Positions 43,241-51,040 of a DNA stretch of 64,000 nucleotides are shown piece after piece (positions within the stretch are counted from its first letter, which is position 1; each line of letters begins with the position of its first letter). The DNA lies in contig NZ_RHNZ01000002.1 in the NCBI RefSeq assembly GCF_003946395.1, positions 1 to 64,000 on the forward strand, given 5' to 3'. Source of the stretch: Levilactobacillus fuyuanensis (GTDB lineage Bacteria; Bacillota; Bacilli; Lactobacillales; Lactobacillaceae). Both the position numbers and the translations under genes were made by a program. Under the pieces are notes generated by a model. The model was not told the DNA's origin and ran no database searches. It saw nothing but the letters and a program-made list of their open reading frames with translations.

Positions 43241-45124
43241 TTAAACTTGTGTCCGGTGGACCAGATCAACCGTCTTGGCCGTCGTGTCTTCTGGGAAGTA
43301 AACTTCGTACCAGAGGATGAACGTGTAGATGGTAAAGATCTTTTGCATGCTGGACTTACCGTTGATGTGTTCACGTAAGATATCCATCAAGGCTTCGGTA
43401 TCAAAGAATTTGTGGGCCACGTCAGAATTGAAGGCTTCAATGATCCGTGACTTGTAAGGTTCCGTCTTGATCCAAGTAGCGATTGGAGATGGGAAGCCCA
43501 TCTTTTCCTTCTTCGCTACCCGTTCTGGCAATTCGGCTTCGGCAGCAGTCCGCAGAGAAACCTTCGTTTCATCTGTGTGAATCCGCGTCTTCACTGGCAT
43601 GGTCGCGGCAAACTTTGCCACTTCCTTATCAACCAATGGGGTCCGAACTTCCAGAGAGTTCGCCATACTCATCCGATCAGCCTTGTGTAAGATATCGTAA
43701 GGTAACCAGGTGTTGATGTCGAAGTATTGCATTTGGGTCATTTCGTCCAAGCCCTTAACGTCATCAAACAAGTGCTTGGTGTAAGCACCCGCATCTTGAT
43801 TGAGCTTCGGGTTTTTCAGAATCTTGTTCCGGTCATGGTAGTCAAACACGTAGTTGACCCGGTAGTAGCGTTCGCTCAATGGCTGTGCACCACGCACTAA
43901 GAAACGCCGTCCATGAAACCGTGGGAACTTTTCGGCGATGCCACCCAGCATCTTCCGAATGCCCTTTGGTACCCACTTCTGGTAGCGCTCGAATGGAATG
44001 GCTTCGAGGTAAGTGTTGTAACCCCCGAAGAATTCATCGGCCCCTTCACCAGACAGGGCAACCTTTACGGATTCACGCGTCCCCTTAGACAGGTAGTATA
44101 ACTGCATTGCTGAAGGGTTAGATAACGGCTCGTCCATGTAGTACATGATGGTTGGCAGGATATCGAAGTAATCCTCACCCGTCATGTAGAGTGGCGTGTT
44201 CTTTTGCTTGATTTCCTTGGCAAACTCAGTAGACCAGCTCAACTCACTGTACTTAGAGTTCTTGAACCCTAAGGAGAAGGATTGAATTGGTTTGAGCTTG
44301 GAGGCTTCATTCAATACGTAGGAAGAGTCGATCCCACTGGACAAGAAGCTCCCTACTTCAACGTCGGCGATCATGTGCGCCTTAACGGATTCGTCAACGA
44401 TGCCACGAATCTTCTTGGCATCCTCTTCAACCGTTTGGCTGTTGTCAATGTGATCGTAGTTGAACTTGAAGTAACGGTGCGTTTCCGTTTCCCCGTTCGC
44501 GTGATGAATGAAGTATTGACCAGGCAATACCTTGTAAACGTTCTTGAACATGGTGTCCCGTGATGGGATAAACTCGAAGCTCAAATGGATTGGCAATAAG
44601 GTTTCGTTGAATTCCTTCTTGAAGTTTGGGTGTTCGAGGAAGGCTTTGATTTCAGAAGCCCACAGGAACGTCTTGCCATCGTCGTAGTAGTACATTGGCT
44701 TGATCCCGAAGTGATCCCGGGCACCAAAGACTTCGTTCTTCGTCTTGTCGTAAATGGCAAAGGCGTACATCCCCCGAAGCCGGTCCAACAACTTAGGACC
44801 CCAAGCATCGTAACCGTGGATCAGAACTTCAGAATCCACGTCCGTTTGGAATTCGTAGCCGAGCTTTTGTAAGTCAGCTCGAATTTCCTTGTAGTTATAA
44901 ATTTCACCATTAAAAGTTAAGACCTTGGTTTGGTCCCGGTTGTACATTGGTTGCTTACCGTGAGCCAAGTCAATGATCGACAAGCGGCGGAAGCCCATGA
45001 CAGCTTGGTCATCACTGAAGTAGGCCTCGTCATCTGGCCCCCGGTGCTTGATGCGGTCTGCCATATCGTTAATCGTGGTAGCCGGAACATCCTTTTGGTT
45101 CACGTAGCCAACGAATCCACACAT
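43241..45124 (-). CDS. asnB: Glutamine-dependent asparagine synthase family (probable D-Asp cross-bridge amidotransferase)
   Basis: 627 aa from the ATG at 45124, which places Cys2 (MCGFVGYV) at the N-terminus as the glutaminase nucleophile; the AAAGGGG site precedes it. The class II glutaminase half includes HRGPDDE, FRRLSIIDL, and GEIYNY. The synthetase half contains FLSSGIDSSY (ATP PP-loop) and LSGEGADEFFGGY. Free L-asparagine synthesis is the default annotation, but in Lactococcus AsnH of this family amidates the D-Asp cross-bridge, and the downstream D-Asp ligase and racemase genes favour that role here (inference). Confidence 0.9.
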   Translation of the reverse strand: MCGFVGYVNQKDVPATTINDMADRIKHRGPDDEAYFSDDQAVMGFRRLSIIDLAHGKQPMYNRDQTKVLTFNGEIYNYKEIRADLQKLGYEFQTDVDSEVLIHGYDAWGPKLLDRLRGMYAFAIYDKTKNEVFGARDHFGIKPMYYYDDGKTFLWASEIKAFLEHPNFKKEFNETLLPIHLSFEFIPSRDTMFKNVYKVLPGQYFIHHANGETETHRYFKFNYDHIDNSQTVEEDAKKIRGIVDESVKAHMIADVEVGSFLSSGIDSSYVLNEASKLKPIQSFSLGFKNSKYSELSWSTEFAKEIKQKNTPLYMTGEDYFDILPTIMYYMDEPLSNPSAMQLYYLSKGTRESVKVALSGEGADEFFGGYNTYLEAIPFERYQKWVPKGIRKMLGGIAEKFPRFHGRRFLVRGAQPLSERYYRVNYVFDYHDRNKILKNPKLNQDAGAYTKHLFDDVKGLDEMTQMQYFDINTWLPYDILHKADRMSMANSLEVRTPLVDKEVAKFAATMPVKTRIHTDETKVSLRTAAEAELPERVAKKEKMGFPSPIATWIKTEPYKSRIIEAFNSDVAHKFFDTEALMDILREHINGKSSMQKIFTIYTFILWYEVYFPEDTTAKTVDLVHRTQV

Positions 45125-45271
45125 GTGCGTATCCCCTTTTTCCTGTTTATTATTAAGTCTAATTTGGTCGTTCATTAAAATTTAAATGAAACACAACACC
45201 CATCATTTTAGCAAATTTATTTCGGGAATACCATATTATTAAGGATTCTTAAACGGTTCGCTGAAAATGCC

Positions 45272-45973
45272 CTATGATGGGGCCAATTCACTAAGTTTAA
45301 TGGAATCGGTTACTTTGACCTGCCGACGGCCAATCGTTTCAATAATTCCGGCGGTTGCCAGCTGTCGCAGCTTGCGACTCAATGATTCTGGGGTCATCCC
45401 CAAATAGGCGGCCAAGTCCTGCTTGCTCATCGGCAAGTCAATCGTCCCGGTCGTATGGCCAGTGAGTTCCTGCAAGTAGCCTGCCAAACGGGGCAGCGCA
45501 TCTGGAATCGCCAACAAGGTTGCTTGACGTTCGGCGGCTTTCAACCGATCGGCCAAAGCACCCAGTAGTGCCATCGACAGTGGCGGCAGCTTCTTGATCA
45601 GTGCCGTCAGTGAGGCTCGCGAAATGGTGCACAGTTCCGTCGTCTTCGTTGCTTCGGCATAGGAAGCATGGATTTCATCCGTAAACAGCGCAATTTCGCC
45701 AACGAAATCTCCCGGATTCAGAACCCGTAAGACCTGTTCGCGGCCATCCTCAGCCAAATGGTACAGCCGGACCTGACCCTGATTCACGATATATAGCGTT
45801 TGTGAGACCTCGCCCGTACTAAAGACGGCGCCACCTTTTTCCGCGTGAATCGGTCGGGTTACTTGGGCCACCGAGGTCATCTGCTCGCCAGACAACCGCT
45901 GAAAAATTGGCACCTGTGAGACACACTCTAATTCTCGTTCAATCGAATGTTCATGCGTATGGACACTTTCCAT
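45272..45973 (-). CDS. Crp/Fnr-family transcriptional regulator
   Basis: 233 aa from the ATG at 45973 behind AAAGGAG. The cyclic-nucleotide-binding-like beta-roll (about 25-150, with GAVFSTGEVSQTLYIVNQG and PGDFVGEIALF) is followed by a helix-turn-helix, LPMSKQDLAAYLGMTPESLSR. The CXXC cluster of FLP proteins is not evident; a Cys lies near residue 17 in a His-rich N-terminus (HTHEHS), so metal or redox sensing is only a possibility. Divergent from a C69 dipeptidase gene. Confidence 0.9.
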   Translation of the reverse strand: MESVHTHEHSIERELECVSQVPIFQRLSGEQMTSVAQVTRPIHAEKGGAVFSTGEVSQTLYIVNQGQVRLYHLAEDGREQVLRVLNPGDFVGEIALFTDEIHASYAEATKTTELCTISRASLTALIKKLPPLSMALLGALADRLKAAERQATLLAIPDALPRLAGYLQELTGHTTGTIDLPMSKQDLAAYLGMTPESLSRKLRQLATAGIIETIGRRQVKVTDSIKLSELAPS

Positions 45974-46033
45974 TACGACATCTCCTTTAAGATTTTGATT
46001 CTCGATTATCACAGCCCGATTGCTGGCGCCAGT

Positions 46034-46048
46034 TTGATACTTAATCAA
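46034..46048. promoter_or_regulatory. FNR-like half-site palindrome
   Basis: TTGAT-N5-ATCAA lies between the Crp/Fnr gene and the dipeptidase gene. It resembles the FNR box but with a 5-nt rather than a 4-nt spacer. Confidence 0.4.
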
Positions 46049-46188
46049 TCACTATTTGCGACATTAAACAACTATCCACGGTCTATTCTAGCAAACAATT
46101 GGATAGAAACGGTGCGCAACGGCTTATTCGGTCAAAATATGCTATAGTAAATCTTATATTTAAGCACTTTTTCGAAGGAGGAACCCCC

Positions 46189-47598
46189 ATGTCTCGTCAA
46201 ACCCATCAGGCCTGCACCTCATTTCTCGCTGGTAAATTGGCTACTATCGACGGTAGTCCCTTAATTGCCCGCAACGAGGATAACGGTGTCGCCATCTGGC
46301 CTAAACAAGCGGTCGTGTACCCGGCGACCGACAACGCGAATACCACTTTTATTTCTAAAAACAACCACTTCACGACAACGCTTCCCGTCCACGCGGCGCA
46401 CTACACCGCCGTCCCTGACAGTGATTCCAGCGAAGGCGATTACGCCGAGAGCGGCATCAACAGTCATAACGTCGCCATGAGTGCCACGGAATCGGCTTAC
46501 GCTAATAGTCGGGTGCTGGGCGTGGACCCACTCGTCGACGACGGCATCGCCGAGGACGCCATGGTTACGGTCGTCCTACCCTACGTGGACTCGGCTCAAG
46601 CCGGCATTAAGCGCCTGGGCTACCTCGTTGAAACCAATGGTGCCGCCGAGGCCAACGGCATTCTTTTCAGTGACAGCGACGAGGTCTGGTACATGGAAAT
46701 CGTCAGTGGTCATCACTGGGTTGCCCAGCGTATTCCGGATGACATGTATGCCGTTGTTGCCAATCAATTGGCTATTCAGGACATCGACTTCGATCGTCCT
46801 GGAGACTTTCTGACCTCCGCCAATATTCGGCACTTCGTTCAAGCTAACCATCTTAATCCAGACAGCAATCGCTTCAACTCCCGCCATATTTTCGGCACCC
46901 AGACCGTTTTCGACGCCCACTACAATACGCCCCGCGTCTGGTACGGGCACAAGCTCTTTACCCCGAGTGCCTTTGAAAATCCCACCGATCAGGAACTGCC
47001 CTTCATTCGGCACGCGGAGCGCAAGATCAGTGTCCCGGACGTCGCGGAGCTCTTGGGTTCTCACTATCAGGAGACCCCTTACGATCCGTTAGGTGATGGT
47101 AGCGAAACTGAACGCCACCTCTATCGGTCGATTGGCCTCTCGCGCACGGAAAATTCTCACATTTTGCAAATCAGACGCCACGTGGTTCCACAATTGGCCG
47201 GCCTCATTTGGCAGTGTCTGGGCAACCCCGCGTTCAATCCGTACGTTCCCTTCTATGCCAATGGCGACCAGTTCGGTACGGTCTATGCGGCCGACAACCA
47301 GCAGTTCTCACCACAAAATCCCTACTGGGCCGGCAAGCTGCTCGAAGACCTAAGCGAGACACACTATCACCAAAACCGCCAGCTCATCGCGGACTTCTTG
47401 AAACACACGCAATCATTGGGGATTCAGCGCGTGACCGCTGGCGATGCGCTGACGGCGACCGATGACACCAGTCTAGGTCGTTTCAATGCGGACACCGCAC
47501 AACGCTTTGCAACGGAAATTGAAGCCCAGGCTGGCAAGTTGCTCTGTGCCAACGCTGAACAGTCGCAACTCTCATTTACCATGGACCAGAATTTGTGA
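46189..47598 (+). CDS. C69-family dipeptidase (PepD)
   Basis: 469 aa from the ATG at 46189 behind GAAGGAGGAACCCCC. Cys9 in QACTSFLAGKLATIDGSPLIARNED is the likely N-terminal nucleophile of this Ntn-fold peptidase after processing of the first eight residues. SEGDYAESGINSHNVAMSATESAY is conserved in PepDA. It is a cytoplasmic dipeptidase with broad specificity. The Crp/Fnr regulator is divergently transcribed. Confidence 0.92.
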   Translation: MSRQTHQACTSFLAGKLATIDGSPLIARNEDNGVAIWPKQAVVYPATDNANTTFISKNNHFTTTLPVHAAHYTAVPDSDSSEGDYAESGINSHNVAMSATESAYANSRVLGVDPLVDDGIAEDAMVTVVLPYVDSAQAGIKRLGYLVETNGAAEANGILFSDSDEVWYMEIVSGHHWVAQRIPDDMYAVVANQLAIQDIDFDRPGDFLTSANIRHFVQANHLNPDSNRFNSRHIFGTQTVFDAHYNTPRVWYGHKLFTPSAFENPTDQELPFIRHAERKISVPDVAELLGSHYQETPYDPLGDGSETERHLYRSIGLSRTENSHILQIRRHVVPQLAGLIWQCLGNPAFNPYVPFYANGDQFGTVYAADNQQFSPQNPYWAGKLLEDLSETHYHQNRQLIADFLKHTQSLGIQRVTAGDALTATDDTSLGRFNADTAQRFATEIEAQAGKLLCANAEQSQLSFTMDQNL

Positions 47599-47667
47599 AT
47601 TGATACCGTTTTCAGAGTAAGTGCGGTATAATGAAATTAGCAGCTAGCCCTGAAAGGAATGATTATA

Positions 47668-47907
47668 ATGGATGAAGTTGTACTCTTTAATCCTGGCGAT
47701 TCAATTGGTAACTTTCACGATTATCACGAAGCCGTCCAATCGGCGCAGATCTATCAAGAACGGCATACAGATGCCGGTCACGTTTTGGTAGTGAAGAGCG
47801 AAAAAGGTGAGCCTTCCTTTGATATCTTCCTAGCAGAATCACAACTGGGAAATGGCCAGACCGGCCACGCGGCCAGCGAGCGTTACCAAATTTCCAAGAA
47901 ACTTTAA
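47668..47907 (+). CDS. Small hypothetical protein
   Basis: 79 aa. I start at the ATG at 47668, 9 nt after AAAGGA; an ATG at 47659 abuts the site. Acidic and soluble (DEVVLFNPGDSIGNFHDYHEAVQSAQ). I do not recognise a family. It has its own terminator, and a promoter-like TATAAT lies about 40 nt upstream. Confidence 0.7.
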   Translation: MDEVVLFNPGDSIGNFHDYHEAVQSAQIYQERHTDAGHVLVVKSEKGEPSFDIFLAESQLGNGQTGHAASERYQISKKL

Positions 47908-47923
47908 CTTTAATTTAGATAAA

Positions 47924-47962
47924 ACGAGCGTCGACGAAGATTGATTTGTCGGCGCTCTTTTT
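47924..47962 (+). terminator. Terminator after the small hypothetical gene
   Basis: GAGCGtCGACGAA and TTGTCGgCGCTC form a stem followed by TTTTTG. Confidence 0.88.
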
Positions 47963-47972
47963 GTCTCAAAAT

Positions 47973-48095
47973 TTAGGCGAATAGATCTAGATGGGCCTTT
48001 AAATACTGACCCGTGACACTCGTTGGATTCTCGCTGACCGCGGCTGGTGTCCCGGTCGCGACCAGTTGACCTCCAGCAATCCCGCCACCGGGATC
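47973..48095 (-). pseudogene. uvrA 3' end remnant
   Basis: Forty codons on the minus strand read [17 protein letters not shown], then [18 protein letters not shown] and LDLFA-stop. This matches the extreme C-terminus of UvrA-type excinuclease proteins (GPGGGxxGGxxVAxGTP, NPxSxTGxYLK). Upstream codons no longer resemble UvrA, and there is no start. It is a relic of a lost uvrA or uvrA paralog. The remaining 200 bp to the next gene show no other coding trace. Confidence 0.82.
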
Positions 48096-48309
48096 CCTTT
48101 CGAAATTAGTCAGTGCTTTTATTCTACCCTAATTGCCTTGAAAATTCAGGTTTACGGCTTAACTATCGTTTTAGCCCCGAAGTAGTCGTTCCCCTGGGTA
48201 ACTGCCTGTGATAATTGTCGGACTCGCGAACTGTTTCGCACATCGGCGAGCGTCTCGTGTATAATACGGTGATAGGACTTTCAAATCTTACTTTATGGAG
48301 GCAATTCCC

Positions 48310-48825
48310 GTGAAAAAAAGAAGCGGCATTTCAATTAGTGTCATCGTTTTCTTAATTCTAGATGTGATTCTTGGCGTCATCTTCTACACGCTGGGATACG
48401 CCATTACGTGGTCCACGGTCATCGCATTGGTCTTAGCCATCATCTACTGGTTATTTCCCCAGATTGGCCGCCTAGTTGGCCTTAACCGACCACAAGCCGA
48501 GCAACCCCAGCAGCCAGTTGGAACCCCCTACACCGATTACTACCAGATCACCTGTGTGCTTGACCGGGAAACTTGTCCGGACTGCGGTGCACAAGATGGC
48601 CGCGTTTACCGGACAGACGAAGCCCGCCCAGGCATCAACTATCCCCCGTTCCACGACGGTTGCCGGTGCATCGCTACCCCCTGCACGGGTGATCTCCCAA
48701 CGACCACGAATCGGCAGTATCTCGATCCGCAGACCGGCGAACTGGGGATGGGCCCCTACCTCACATACAGCAACTGGCGAAAGGCCATGATCAAGGCGTA
48801 TGGTAAGGACATTTTTCAAAAATGA
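48310..48825 (+). CDS. Membrane protein with phage head-protein (SPP1 gp7/Mu F)-type zinc motif
   Basis: 171 aa. The GTG at 48310 is preceded by TATGGAGG at proper distance; the ATG at 48295 is part of that site. Two hydrophobic segments (about residues 6-26 and 31-48) are followed by a soluble domain with TCPDCGAQDGRVY, DEARPGINYPPFHDGCRC. This pattern is seen in the C-terminal zinc region of phage minor head proteins. No other phage gene is nearby. It may be a domesticated module on a membrane anchor; function unknown. Confidence 0.78.
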   Translation: MKKRSGISISVIVFLILDVILGVIFYTLGYAITWSTVIALVLAIIYWLFPQIGRLVGLNRPQAEQPQQPVGTPYTDYYQITCVLDRETCPDCGAQDGRVYRTDEARPGINYPPFHDGCRCIATPCTGDLPTTTNRQYLDPQTGELGMGPYLTYSNWRKAMIKAYGKDIFQK

Positions 48826-48953
48826 ATCCCCGAGCAGAAATCAAACTTGTCCAGACGATTCACGACAAATTCTAACAAAAAATTAAATAGACAAAAGCAA
48901 TTGTCCCCACTCCGGCAAATCGGTATACTGGAAACGTTAGGAGGCGGGAAAAT

Positions 48954-49454
48954 ATGATCCGTTGGTTACCATTCATCGGCGTCAGCCTGCTGTGGGCCAC
49001 ACTGAGTCTTAGGGATTTGCATAACCGCCGCTTTCGACGAATTTGGTGGTGGCTGGGGTGCTGGGGACTAAATGCCCTGACGTGGACGCCAGTCGCGATT
49101 ACGTTGGGAAGCAGTGTTGGTCATATTCAAACTTTTTGGATCGCCGGTGGTACCTGGGTCATTTGGCCCCTACAACCAGCCAGTATCGATCTGTCATTTT
49201 GGCTAAATATTGTCATGACTATTCCCCAAGGCATCGTCTGGCAATACAATCACAGTCAACATCGATGGCGCCAATGGCTACTCGCCGGTCTCGCCACTGG
49301 GTTGACCCTTGAGAGTGGTCAGGCAATTTTTAATTGGCTAGTCGGTCTGGGGCGTTGGGTCGACATCAACGACGTCCTAACAAACTGTACGGGCGTGATC
49401 ATTGGCGCGGCATGCATGTTGATCCTGCAACGCCATTATCAGGTTTTAAAATGA
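48954..49454 (+). CDS. VanZ-like membrane protein
   Basis: 166 aa behind AGGAGGCGGGAAAAT. Hydrophobic segments at about 5-20, 32-50, 62-75, 83-98, 112-130 and 145-160. GLTLESGQAIFNWLVGLGRWVDINDVLTNCTG carries the VanZ pattern E...Q...GR..D..D...N..G. VanZ proteins can give low-level teicoplanin resistance; most homologues have unknown roles. Followed by a YbjQ gene 13 nt later, so they are cotranscribed. Confidence 0.87.
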   Translation: MIRWLPFIGVSLLWATLSLRDLHNRRFRRIWWWLGCWGLNALTWTPVAITLGSSVGHIQTFWIAGGTWVIWPLQPASIDLSFWLNIVMTIPQGIVWQYNHSQHRWRQWLLAGLATGLTLESGQAIFNWLVGLGRWVDINDVLTNCTGVIIGAACMLILQRHYQVLK

Positions 49455-49467
49455 GGAGGAACTACCT

Positions 49468-49746
49468 ATGTTTATGACGACTGGGGGCTTAAACCGGTCC
49501 CACCAAATTCAAGGTATCTTGACGGCAACGGCGCACACCATGTTGCGGTCGGAAAAGCCGGATCAGTTTGAACTCTTCGACGGCCTATTCGACGAGGCTA
49601 AGCAAGAGTTGATGAAGAAAGCTCAGGAAATGGGAGCAGACGGTCTGATTGAGGTGCGCTTTAACACTGAGATTGCTCAGATGAATGTTGCCCCAAAATT
49701 TCTGGTCGTTCATGGCTACGGGACAGCCGTTAAATTCCCTAAATAA
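49468..49746 (+). CDS. YbjQ/UPF0145-family protein
   Basis: 92 aa behind GAGGAGGAACTACCT. TTGGLNRSHQIQGILTATA and MGADGLIEVRFNTE match the YbjQ fold, a small oligomeric domain often annotated as heavy-metal binding. No cysteines are visible, so metal binding is doubtful. A second family member is at 63650. Confidence 0.8.
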   Translation: MFMTTGGLNRSHQIQGILTATAHTMLRSEKPDQFELFDGLFDEAKQELMKKAQEMGADGLIEVRFNTEIAQMNVAPKFLVVHGYGTAVKFPK

Positions 49747-49765
49747 AAAAATTTTAAATTAAGGG

Positions 49766-49794
49766 TTCACATTTATACACAGATAGTGTAATAT
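49766..49794 (+). promoter_or_regulatory. Promoter of tRNA-Leu
   Basis: TTCACA (49766-49771), 17 nt, TAATAT (49789-49794), ending 18 nt before the tRNA. Confidence 0.7.
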
Positions 49795-49812
49795 ATTATT
49801 TGTTGTTGAGTT

Positions 49813-49896
49813 GCCCCGATGGCGGAACTGGCAGACGCGCAGCGTTCAGGTCGCTGTTTGAGAGATCAAGTACAGGTTCGAATCCTGCTCGGGGCA
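49813..49896 (+). tRNA. tRNA-Leu (anticodon CAG)
   Basis: Acceptor arms GCCCCGA/TCGGGGC, anticodon stem CAGCG/CGCTG with loop TTCAGGT, a long variable arm and the T-arm CAGGTTCGAATCCTG are visible. CCA is not encoded. Confidence 0.96.
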
Positions 49897-49910
49897 TCAT
49901 GAATAACTGA

Positions 49911-49957
49911 TATAGGAACTTCGTTAGATTAACGTCTAATGAAGTTCCTATTTTTTG
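49911..49957 (+). terminator. tRNA-Leu terminator
   Basis: ATAGGAACTTC...TTAGA and TCTAA...GAAGTTCCTAT form a long stem followed by TTTTTT. Confidence 0.92.
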
Positions 49958-50337
49958 TATTCAGTGGCCATCACTTGGCTTCCCCTCTTTTGCATTGAAT
50001 CATCGTTTTTTCTCACTAGTTTTTCATTATCATATCTATAAAATTTAACTTTTCATTTCAAAATCTTCTGGTATACTTAAGCAGTCTTGTCAACCAGGTA
50101 ATCAATTGACCACTTTAATCATATTTTCACAAAGCTTTTTTATCAGGTTGACGCCACTATAGTTATCGCGGCAGTTTAGTTTTTAAGTTATCATAAGTTA
50201 CTCGCAGTAATTGCGTATACCTTTCACAAATTGGCTGCTCCCCTAAATGTTAAATGTAGGATAAGGCTAATCATGTCAACAATTGCTGTATTCACCTATA
50301 GACATGATATATAATCATGATGATGTTACATTTTAGC

Positions 50338-50397
50338 CAGATTGTCTCGTCTTTTGGTTGTTCACGTGACCAAGTCATGTTCATGACGAGCAATCTG
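50338..50397. other. Inverted repeat upstream of ohrR in a 450-bp gene-free stretch
   Basis: CAGATTGtCTCGTC (50338-50351) pairs with GACGAGCAATCTG (50385-50397) with one bulge, and TTGGT/ACCAA nests inside. The rest of 49958-50408 is AT-rich with no gene; a GTCAACC/GGTTGAC pair near 50089/50146 and a CATGA...TCATG element near 50303 are also present. Confidence 0.55.
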
Positions 50398-50408
50398 AGG
50401 TACTTTAC

Positions 50409-50437
50409 TTGCCAGCAGCAATTTAATTGTATACAAT
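50409..50437 (+). promoter_or_regulatory. ohrR promoter with overlapping OhrR-type operator
   Basis: TTGCCA (50409-50414), 17 nt, TACAAT (50432-50437). The -10 box is covered by AATTTAATTGTATACAAT, whose core TTGTATACAA (50427-50436) is a perfect palindrome and closely resembles the Bacillus OhrR operator. Autorepression is likely. Confidence 0.72.
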
Positions 50438-50470
50438 ACACTGGAAAGTAAACGAAAGGAGGCCAATACG

Positions 50471-50950
50471 ATGGCAGACGTTAACCCCGTATTGTTGGAT
50501 GAACAGTTATGTTTTTCGATCTATTCGGCCAGCAAGAAATTCAATCATTTTTACCAGAGTGCTTTAGCACCCTTTGGCTTAACCTATCCCCAGTACATTG
50601 CCATGCTTGTTCTGTGGGAAAAGGCCCCTCTAACTGTTCACCAACTTGGCGAACGCTTGGAATTAGACAGTGGCACATTGACGCCGTTACTAAAACGGCT
50701 GGAAAAGCAAGGCTGGGTCACTCGGGTTCGAAGTCAAATCGACGAACGACAGGTTTTGATTCACTTGACTGAAATGGCTACGACCAAGCGTGATGAAGTC
50801 TACTCACGAATTGGTCAGTGTCAAACGTTACTTGACATGTCGTCAGAGGAAATTGATTCAATGATGACCGAACTGGTGACCGTTAAGCATCAACTCGACA
50901 CAGTTAGCAACGAACGGCTCATTACAAAAGAAGTCGACAAAGTTAATTAA
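50471..50950 (+). CDS. OhrR-like MarR-family peroxide-sensing repressor
   Basis: 159 aa behind GAAAGGAGGCCAATACG. The N-terminus DEQLCFSIYSASKKFNHFYQ matches OhrR, with the reactive cysteine at residue 14. The winged helix spans about 45-110 (LTVHQLGERLELDSGTLTPLLKRLEKQGWV, DERQVLI). Single-Cys OhrR proteins sense organic hydroperoxides and repress ohr. No ohr gene is adjacent, so its target may be elsewhere. Confidence 0.9.
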   Translation: MADVNPVLLDEQLCFSIYSASKKFNHFYQSALAPFGLTYPQYIAMLVLWEKAPLTVHQLGERLELDSGTLTPLLKRLEKQGWVTRVRSQIDERQVLIHLTEMATTKRDEVYSRIGQCQTLLDMSSEEIDSMMTELVTVKHQLDTVSNERLITKEVDKVN

Positions 50951-50952
50951 AG

Positions 50953-50993
50953 AAGACCAACGCCCCCATTTGCGAGTGCGTTGGCCTTTTTTG
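50953..50993 (+). terminator. ohrR terminator
   Basis: GACCAACGC and GCGTTGGCC form a hairpin followed by TTTTTT. Confidence 0.9.
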
Positions 50994-51040
50994 TCATCCC
51001 TACTGGTTAAAAATTATCGATTCTGGTTTACACAATTGTC

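Noticed and set aside
46255-47465. Several plus- and minus-strand frames inside the dipeptidase gene
   Set aside because: All are shadows of the 469-aa C69 dipeptidase, which has the real ribosome site and motifs.
49468-49746. Heavy-metal-binding function for the YbjQ proteins
   Set aside because: Neither this protein nor the one at 63650 has cysteines or a His cluster, so the common label was not adopted.
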